Shown here: piece after piece, positions 6,631 to 11,175 of the stretch
How positions within the stretch are numbered: the first letter of the stretch is position 1
How the letters are laid out: every line of letters begins with the position of its first letter
Translations under genes and position numbers: made by a program
Notes under the pieces: model-generated
What the model was told of the DNA's origin: nothing
The model's database searches: none
The model's input: only the letters and a program-made list of their open reading frames with translations
Assembly (NCBI GenBank): GCA_002366725.1
Contig: DFBT01000103.1
Location: 1-11,175 of the forward strand
Source: Caldifarciminota bacterium UBA3073
GTDB taxonomy: Bacteria; Hydrothermota; UBA3073
Direction of reading: 5' to 3'
Length of the DNA stretch: 11,175 nt

Positions 6631-7128
6631 ATGCTTACGGGCAGAAAATCTAATCTTGCAGACCAGATGAGAATCGCCGAAAGGATGATCAATGCAAAAA
6701 GACATAACGAGGCGATAGAGAGACTCAGAAATATAATCTCAAAATATCCAGATTGGCTTTCTCCCCATCTCTTGCTATCCGATGCACTGTATGAGAGGGG
6801 TGAGAAGGAGAAGGCTCTTGATGTACTCCTCGAGGTGGCGCATCTCGAGCCGTTCAACCTCGTTCTTAAAAAGCGAATCATAAGACTTTACTTAGAGTGC
6901 GGTAAAAGGGAGCCCGCAAGAGAATTAATCAAGGAGGTCGCCCTTCTCTTTCCCGGGGACGAATTGACAAAGTCCACAGCGGGAGAATTACAGTCACCGT
7001 TTGTCACCGAGACGATGGCAAAATTATACGAAAGGCAGGGCTATGTCGACGACGCCCGAAAAATACATGAAAAACTCGGCAAATCGGCATCGAGAAAAGG
7101 GAGAAAATCGGATGCAGAAAAATTTTAA
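6631..7128 (+). CDS. TPR-repeat protein
   Basis: 165 residues made almost entirely of tetratricopeptide-like helix pairs, at roughly residues 11-40, 43-76, 77-110 and 122-150; repeats such as DALYERGEKEKALDVLLEVA and KLYERQGYVDDARKIHEKLG fit the TPR consensus. The C-terminal tail is short and basic. No signal peptide or membrane segment is seen, so it is probably a cytoplasmic scaffold; the partner cannot be named. The start is uncertain. ATG 6631 has no Shine-Dalgarno and no good promoter directly before it. The in-frame ATG 6667 lies downstream of a weak TTGCTA-N18-TCTAAT candidate promoter (6625-6654) and would give a leaderless 153-residue form that keeps all the repeats. It may be cotranscribed with the slipin gene 113 bases downstream. 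Confidence 0.8.
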   Translation: MLTGRKSNLADQMRIAERMINAKRHNEAIERLRNIISKYPDWLSPHLLLSDALYERGEKEKALDVLLEVAHLEPFNLVLKKRIIRLYLECGKREPARELIKEVALLFPGDELTKSTAGELQSPFVTETMAKLYERQGYVDDARKIHEKLGKSASRKGRKSDAEKF

Positions 7129-7130
7129 TC

Positions 7131-7156
7131 TTGTGCTGACACAAATTGAATTTGTG
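7131..7156 (+). promoter_or_regulatory. Alternating TTGTG/CACAA segments, possible switch
   Basis: TTGTG (7131-7135) can pair with CACAA (7140-7144). The same CACAA is part of a perfect dyad CACAAATT-G-AATTTGTG (7140-7156), so the two hairpins exclude each other. Both lie just after the TPR stop and before the larger structure. An operator dyad is the alternative. Confidence 0.35.
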
Positions 7157-7166
7157 CTTGCAACTA

Positions 7167-7220
7167 TGGAGTGCATCAACCGTGTTGATGCTTATGTTGT
7201 GACATTGTCACAACACTCCA
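7167..7220 (+). promoter_or_regulatory. Compact three-way junction upstream of the slipin gene
   Basis: Three perfect stems fit in 54 bases. The outer stem is TGGAGT (7167-7172) with ACTCCA (7215-7220). Hairpin 1 is GCATCAAC-CGT-GTTGATGC (7173-7191). Hairpin 2 is GTTGTGAC-ATT-GTCACAAC (7196-7214). Only four bases (7192-7195) are unpaired at the junction. The outer stem ends 10 bases before the AAGGAGG of the slipin gene. No T-tract follows, so this is not a plain terminator. It could be a leader RNA element, an mRNA-processing or stability structure, or two operator dyads. I recognise no known riboswitch. Confidence 0.55.
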
Positions 7221-7230
7221 GGTCTTAAAC

Positions 7231-7237
7231 AAGGAGG
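7231..7237 (+). promoter_or_regulatory. Near-perfect Shine-Dalgarno of the slipin gene
   Basis: AAGGAGGT (7231-7238) is an almost full anti-16S match, 3 bases before ATG 7242 (5 from the end of AGGAG). It supports this start and contrasts with the genes that have promoters at their start codons. Confidence 0.75.
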
Positions 7238-7241
7238 TACT

Positions 7242-8000
7242 ATGTTGGGTGTATGGATTATAATCGCACTCTTCGTCATCATAATCCTTGCAAATGCAAT
7301 AAGGATATTGGCGGAGTATGAAAGAGGGGTTATTTTCAGGCTCGGTAGATTGATCGGGGTGAAGGGACCCGGTCTCATCCTTCTCATCCCCATCGTGGAC
7401 AGAATGGTCAGGATATCTCTACGGGTTATAACGATGGATGTTCCCCCGCAGGATGTCATTACGAAGGATAATGTCTCCGTATCCGTCAACGCGGTCGTCT
7501 ATTTCAGGGTCATGGAACCATCAAAGGCAGTCGTGGCGGTACAGGATTATCTTTACGCCACATCTCAAATCGCACAGACCACACTGCGAAGCGTACTCGG
7601 GGACTCTCAACTCGACCAGTTACTTTCAGAGAGAGAGGGCATAAATAAGCAACTGCAGCAGATAATAGACGAACAGACCGACCCCTGGGGTATAAAGGTA
7701 TCTATGGTCGAGATGAAGCATGTGGATCTTCCAGAAAGTATGCAGAGGGCAATGGCGCGCCAGGCAGAGGCGGAGAGGGAGAGAAGGGCGAAGGTCATAC
7801 ACGCACAGGGTGAATTCGAGGCATCTGAGAAGCTGAAAGACGCCTCCAGGGTACTTGCCGAGTCGCCGTCGGCACTGCAACTGCGATTTCTTGGAACGCT
7901 CTCCGAGATAGCGGCAGAGAAGAACTCGACGATCATATTTCCCGTTCCGATCGATCTGATAAAACCGTTCCTGGAAATTATGGGAAAGGGTAAGGAATAG
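7242..8000 (+). CDS. Slipin / stomatin-like SPFH membrane protein
   Basis: 252 residues of the stomatin/slipin (SPFH, band 7) family, which forms membrane-anchored oligomers that organise membrane microdomains and scaffold proteases or channels. One hydrophobic segment (about residues 4-20) anchors the N-terminus. The SPFH domain follows (about 22-185), with family hallmarks EYERGVIFRLGRL, GPGLILLIP, VPPQDVITKDNVSV and the YATSQIAQTTLRSVLG helix. An Ala/Glu/Arg-rich coiled coil (about 165-205) and the C-terminal LGTLSEIAAEKNSTIIFPVP segment complete the slipin layout. The usual partner, NfeD, is absent on both sides. The gene has a strong Shine-Dalgarno but no consensus promoter directly upstream, so it probably shares a transcript with the TPR gene and may be controlled through the folded element before it. 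Confidence 0.93.
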   Translation: MLGVWIIIALFVIIILANAIRILAEYERGVIFRLGRLIGVKGPGLILLIPIVDRMVRISLRVITMDVPPQDVITKDNVSVSVNAVVYFRVMEPSKAVVAVQDYLYATSQIAQTTLRSVLGDSQLDQLLSEREGINKQLQQIIDEQTDPWGIKVSMVEMKHVDLPESMQRAMARQAEAERERRAKVIHAQGEFEASEKLKDASRVLAESPSALQLRFLGTLSEIAAEKNSTIIFPVPIDLIKPFLEIMGKGKE

Positions 8001-8030
8001 TTCCAGGGCACCAACTCGGTACCTATTTGA

Positions 8031-8140
8031 AAATCCCTTTTTTGTTTGAATTACGGCGGTAAGTTGCAGGTAGCCGACTGCGAGTAACCGTGGAGTTGTC
8101 CCCCGTCGTGACGGGGGACAACTCACAATAAAAGGGCTTT
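8031..8140. repeat. Hairpin-rich element between slipin and bamA
   Basis: AAATCCCTTTT (8031-8041) and AAAAGGGCTTT (8130-8140) can pair with one mismatch and enclose two hairpins. One is imperfect (8057-8069 with 8078-8090, 11 of 13 positions paired counting one G-U). The other is very strong: GAGTTGTCCCCCGT (8093-8106) with ACGGGGGACAACTC (8111-8124), 14 perfect pairs around CGTG. The strong hairpin has no T-tract after it. The element ends 6 bases before the -35 box of bamA. It may act as an RNA 3' end for the slipin transcript or be an insertion-type repeat. Confidence 0.55.
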
Positions 8141-8146
8141 CGCGGG

Positions 8147-8175
8147 TTGACTTGTAATTTCACCTTTACCATAAA
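8147..8175 (+). promoter_or_regulatory. Probable bamA promoter
   Basis: TTGACT (8147-8152) and CATAAA (8170-8175) are 17 bases apart, matching consensus at five and four of six positions. Transcription would start near 8182, about 3 bases before ATG 8185. The -10 box is weak, but the placement is the same as at the stronger promoters of the window. Confidence 0.5.
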
Positions 8176-8184
8176 CCATATGAG

Positions 8185-10362
8185 ATGAATAAACTCCTTG
8201 TCATAATTCTTCTCTTCGTCTCTTCACTCTACTCACAGGTTATAGTCGACATAGAGGTGAACGGGAATAAACTTGTGGACAAGACGCTGATAACTGCCGC
8301 CTCTGGGCTCGCCGTGGGCAAAGAGCTCACTCCCAGTTGTACGAGAGATGCCATAAAGAAACTGTATGCCCTCGGGCTCTTCAGCGATGTCGCGATAGAT
8401 ACCGAACGAAAGGGCGGTGGGGCGAAGGTCATAATCGAGGTTGAGGAGTATCCGAGGGTGAGTGAGATCGAATTTATTGGCAATAAGAAGATAAAGGACA
8501 AAAAAATGAAGGAGGTGTGCGGTATAAATGAGGGGAATATAGCCTCGGATAGACAGATATTTAACGGCAAGGTAAATATCCTCAAGGAGTACAGGGATAA
8601 AGGTCATTTTCTCGTGGAGGTTGAACCCAAAACGGAGATGACAGAAAACGGAATGAGAATAAAATACTTTATTACAGAAAAAGTGAACCTGAGGATAAGA
8701 GAAATAGAAATTATCGGAAATAAGGCATTTTCCGATGAGGCAATAGAAAAGGCAATGCAAAACAGGGAAAAAACATGGTACAGAAAGGCAATATTCGATG
8801 CCGATAAGTTTGAGAAAGACAAAGAGAGTATAAAGCAATTTTATGCGGAACGGGGGTTTCCATATGCCGAGATAGAGAATATAGAGTTCATCCAACTAAA
8901 CGGCAACTGGGTAAAGATCGGGATAACGATAGATGAGGGAAAGAAATTGTATTTCGGCGATATTAGTTTTTCGGGCGGTGAGGTCATACCCAACGAAAAA
9001 CTGTATAAATACATAAAATTCAAAAGGGACGAAGTATACGATGTCAAGAAATTGCATGAAAGCAGTCAGAATCTGTATGAAGCCTATGGAGATCTGGGAT
9101 ACCTATATCTCCAGGTAAATAGAGAGGAAGAGTTAAACGATTCTATCGTGAATATCACCTATAACATCGAAGAGGGAAATCCCGCGAGGGTTAATTATAT
9201 TCGTGTCAAGGACAACACCAAAACCCACGAGAAGGTCATACGAAGGGAGCTTACGCTTTTCCCTGGTGATATACTGCGAAGAAGTGAACTCATACGCTCT
9301 CAGAGAAAGGTCTACAATCTCGGTTTTTTCTCCAATCTGACACTCGGCACGAGGGTGGCAAGTGACAGTGGCGATATAGACCTCACATTCAATATAGAGG
9401 AGAAACAGGCTGGGCAGTTCTCGGTGGGCGTTGGATACTCTGCAGAAACAAATTTCACGGGAAATGTAAGTATATCCATCCCGAATCTCAGGGGACTCGG
9501 TGAACTTCTTTATATCAGGGGAGACAAAGGAGGCAAATACTCGAACTATGAACTTGGTCTCAGAGAACCATGGCTCTTCGATACCCCCCTGTCCGTGGGA
9601 TCTAATATATTTAATCTGGAGATGAAAAAGCTGAGCTTCACCGAAAAGAGAAAGGGCGGAAAGATTGACATGATGAGACCGATACCGAGACTTGCCTACA
9701 CAAATGGATACATCAGCTATAATATTGAAAATGTCTTTATTCAAGCGGACAGCTCTGCACCACAGTCATTGATAGATCAAGCCGGTGAAAGATGGAAAAG
9801 TGCTATTACACTCGGACTTAAAAGGGATTCACGGGATAATTTTATGAATCCGAAGGAGGGCTCAAAAAACTCCATGAGCATGGAAATATCGGGTCTCGGA
9901 GGTGGTGTCAGATTTCAAAAGTACATTCTCGAATCACATATTTATAATCGTCTACCCCTTAATTTTGCCACCCTCATCAGGGGCAAATTCGGCATGCTCA
10001 GCCCAAAAAATGCCCCCACATATGAACGATTCATACTTGGCGGTGTGGGCTCCTGGGGGATAAGGGGATATCCGGACCTATCAATAGGCACTCTTGAGGG
10101 AGGCAAATTCTCGGGTGGTAGATACGCGCTCCTGTTTACTGTGGAGGCAAAAATCGCCTTTGAACAGAATATGTATCCTATAGTCTTCATGGATATGGGT
10201 AATACCTGGAATAATCTCGATGAGATAAATCTGCATGACCTGAAAAGGGGTGTAGGATTTGGCATAAGAATGGAAATACCAATGATGGGTCTTCTGGGAT
10301 TTGATTTTGCACACGGAGAGAAGGGATGGACGCCGCATTTCCAGGTCGGTGTGGAGTTCTAA
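8185..10362 (+). CDS. bamA: Outer-membrane protein assembly factor BamA
   Basis: The central Omp85 subunit of the BAM complex, which inserts beta-barrel proteins into the outer membrane. The 725 residues begin with a signal peptide (MNKLLVIILLFVSSLYSQ, cleavage likely near residue 18). Five POTRA domains follow, at about 19-90, 91-168, 169-252, 253-331 and 332-407; the second and third show the typical IEFIGNKKI and IEIIGNKAF entry strands. The 16-strand barrel domain runs from about 411 to 725. The conserved loop-6 VRGF/Y motif appears as IRGY with Arg627, and the chain ends in an aromatic beta-signal (FQVGVEF). ATG 8185 has no Shine-Dalgarno; the promoter lies directly upstream, suggesting a leaderless message. 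A three-codon frame (ATG 8180, stop overlapping the true ATG) is probably chance. TamA is less likely because it has only three POTRA domains. No skp or lpxD lies beside it. Confidence 0.94.
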   Translation: MNKLLVIILLFVSSLYSQVIVDIEVNGNKLVDKTLITAASGLAVGKELTPSCTRDAIKKLYALGLFSDVAIDTERKGGGAKVIIEVEEYPRVSEIEFIGNKKIKDKKMKEVCGINEGNIASDRQIFNGKVNILKEYRDKGHFLVEVEPKTEMTENGMRIKYFITEKVNLRIREIEIIGNKAFSDEAIEKAMQNREKTWYRKAIFDADKFEKDKESIKQFYAERGFPYAEIENIEFIQLNGNWVKIGITIDEGKKLYFGDISFSGGEVIPNEKLYKYIKFKRDEVYDVKKLHESSQNLYEAYGDLGYLYLQVNREEELNDSIVNITYNIEEGNPARVNYIRVKDNTKTHEKVIRRELTLFPGDILRRSELIRSQRKVYNLGFFSNLTLGTRVASDSGDIDLTFNIEEKQAGQFSVGVGYSAETNFTGNVSISIPNLRGLGELLYIRGDKGGKYSNYELGLREPWLFDTPLSVGSNIFNLEMKKLSFTEKRKGGKIDMMRPIPRLAYTNGYISYNIENVFIQADSSAPQSLIDQAGERWKSAITLGLKRDSRDNFMNPKEGSKNSMSMEISGLGGGVRFQKYILESHIYNRLPLNFATLIRGKFGMLSPKNAPTYERFILGGVGSWGIRGYPDLSIGTLEGGKFSGGRYALLFTVEAKIAFEQNMYPIVFMDMGNTWNNLDEINLHDLKRGVGFGIRMEIPMMGLLGFDFAHGEKGWTPHFQVGVEF

Positions 10363-10367
10363 GTCTT

Positions 10368-11081
10368 ATGCATCTTTTTAAAGACCTGATAGACCTCATT
10401 CTCCCTCCCTTATGTTGTATATGCAAAAGAAGACTGAAGAGCGAAGAAAATATTATATGTAATGACTGTTACTCACGCACGAGACTGATAGCCCTACCTT
10501 ATTGCGAAAGATGTGGAAGACCACTTCCGAGCCCCGATATTAAAGTTTGCCATACCTGCATAACAGAGCAGCATCCCTGTTCTTACATACGGGGGGCATC
10601 TCCCTACGATGGAATTACAGAAAATCTGATTATCCTGCTGAAGTATAACGGGAAGAGAGGGACCGCTAAAACCCTCGGCAAACTCATGACACGGGTGATC
10701 TCCAAAGAAGACACATACACAAATTGTGAGATAATAGTACCCGTTCCCCTACACAGGACGAGAAAGAGAGAAAGGGGTTATAACCAGGCAGAGCTACTCG
10801 GGGAAAAACTATCGGCCGAATTAAACTTACCTCTCATTTCCAACGCACTCATCCGCATGAGGGCAACGCCCTCCCAGACAAAACTACCATCGGAGAAGAG
10901 ACAAAAAAATGTGAAGGATGCCTTTGCGGTGAACAAGCGAACGGCAGAACTCATCAAGGATAAAACGGTACTTCTTGTAGACGATGTCATGACCACGGGT
11001 GCAACCTTAAATGAGTGCGCGCGGACGCTGCTCAAAGGGGGTGTAAAAGAAGTTCTCGGTATCGTATGCGCCATCGCATGA
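10368..11081 (+). CDS. comF: ComF-family phosphoribosyltransferase-like protein
   Basis: 237 residues of the ComF/GntX family, linked to DNA uptake in naturally competent bacteria and present in many others with unclear role. The N-terminus has a double zinc ribbon: Cys16/17 and Cys19 with Cys31 and Cys34, then Cys46/Cys49 with Cys61/Cys64. The C-terminal half is a type I phosphoribosyltransferase fold with VPVPLHRTRKRERGYNQAE (124-142) and the PRPP-binding loop VLLVDDVMTTGAT (201-213). ATG 10368 is preferred over an in-frame ATG at 10326, which lies within bamA; a weak GGAG (10353-10356) precedes it. Only 5 bases separate it from the bamA stop, so the two genes are probably cotranscribed. 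Whether it serves competence here is unknown; no other com genes are visible. Confidence 0.92.
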   Translation: MHLFKDLIDLILPPLCCICKRRLKSEENIICNDCYSRTRLIALPYCERCGRPLPSPDIKVCHTCITEQHPCSYIRGASPYDGITENLIILLKYNGKRGTAKTLGKLMTRVISKEDTYTNCEIIVPVPLHRTRKRERGYNQAELLGEKLSAELNLPLISNALIRMRATPSQTKLPSEKRQKNVKDAFAVNKRTAELIKDKTVLLVDDVMTTGATLNECARTLLKGGVKEVLGIVCAIA

Positions 11082-11123
11082 TAGGTGATATTTATCCTTC
11101 GTCTTCTTTTCCAAAATTTTTCC

Positions 11124-11152
11124 TTGACTTTCACCAACTTTTGTTATAAAAT
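11124..11152 (+). promoter_or_regulatory. Probable promoter of the gene at the right edge
   Basis: TTGACT (11124-11129) and TAAAAT (11147-11152) are 17 bases apart, five of six matches in each box. Transcription would start near 11159, one base before ATG 11160. TATAAA at 11145-11150 is an alternative -10 box with a 15-base spacer. Confidence 0.6.
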
Positions 11153-11159
11153 ATGGTTC

Positions 11160-11175
11160 ATGTCCGAATTAGTTG
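11160..11175 (+). CDS. Start of an unidentified gene, cut by the window edge
   Basis: ATG 11160 begins a frame reading MSELV that runs off the window. It is called because a good promoter ends 7 bases before it, the same arrangement as at dinG and deoC. No Shine-Dalgarno is present. An ATG at 11153 in another frame would lie before the predicted transcript. Five residues are too few to name a product. Confidence 0.4.

Noticed and set aside
8093..8124. Strong 14-bp hairpin as a classical intrinsic terminator
   Set aside because: No T-tract follows on either strand; kept as a structural element only.
8180..8188. Three-codon upstream frame (ATG-AGA-TGA) overlapping the bamA start
   Set aside because: Its ATG precedes the predicted transcript start at about 8182, so it is probably not transcribed intact.
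8233..8895. 220-codon open frame on the - strand
   Set aside because: Antisense to the POTRA region of bamA; the composition is that of a shadow frame.

Overview
The window comes from a bacterium with an outer membrane: it carries a full-length BamA (signal peptide, five POTRA domains, beta-barrel ending in Phe). Arginine is largely encoded by AGA/AGG and the proteins are rich in Lys and Glu. The intergenic spaces are full of degenerate repeats of the CACAGAG/CTCTGTGGTT and CCTGCCTG kinds. Together this suggests an uncultivated candidate-phylum lineage, perhaps thermophilic and WOR-3-like, but that placement is inference. All protein genes lie on the + strand; the only gene on the - strand is a tRNA-Arg.

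Layout: 1-846 holds no convincing gene. It has a strong palindromic hairpin (probable terminator) at 18-47, then degenerate inverted repeats and a TTCGTG tandem tract. 886-2796 is a DinG/XPD-type Fe-S helicase with a perfect sigma-70 promoter. 2797-3121 is a nest of repeats. 3122-5476 is a tight, overlapping cluster: nadE (NAD synthetase), a YceD/DUF177 protein and wecB (UDP-GlcNAc 2-epimerase). 5477-5706 is again repeats. 5744-6391 is deoC with its own perfect promoter. tRNA-Arg(UCU) lies convergently at 6408-6481 with a perfect promoter on the - strand. 6631-7128 is a TPR protein and 7242-8000 a slipin/stomatin-like membrane protein; between them is a compact predicted three-way-junction RNA or DNA structure. 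8001-8184 holds a second hairpin-rich element. 8185-10362 is bamA, followed 5 bases later by a comF-type phosphoribosyltransferase (10368-11081). The window ends with a promoter and the first codons of another gene.

These are mainly housekeeping functions: DNA repair, NAD synthesis, rRNA/ribosome-linked YceD, envelope sugar precursors, deoxyribose-phosphate breakdown, membrane organisation and outer-membrane protein assembly. I see no defence island, CRISPR array or biosynthetic cluster. The most unusual signal is regulatory. Five sigma-70-like promoters (three with perfect TTGACA-N17-TATAAT) are placed so that the predicted transcription start falls only 1-4 bases before the start codon, or about 2 bases before the mature tRNA 5' end. 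By contrast, nadE, wecB and the slipin gene, which have no such promoter directly upstream, carry clear Shine-Dalgarno sequences. The window thus seems to mix leaderless transcripts for promoter-proximal genes with Shine-Dalgarno initiation for the others. The second most unusual signal is the three-way junction at 7167-7220.
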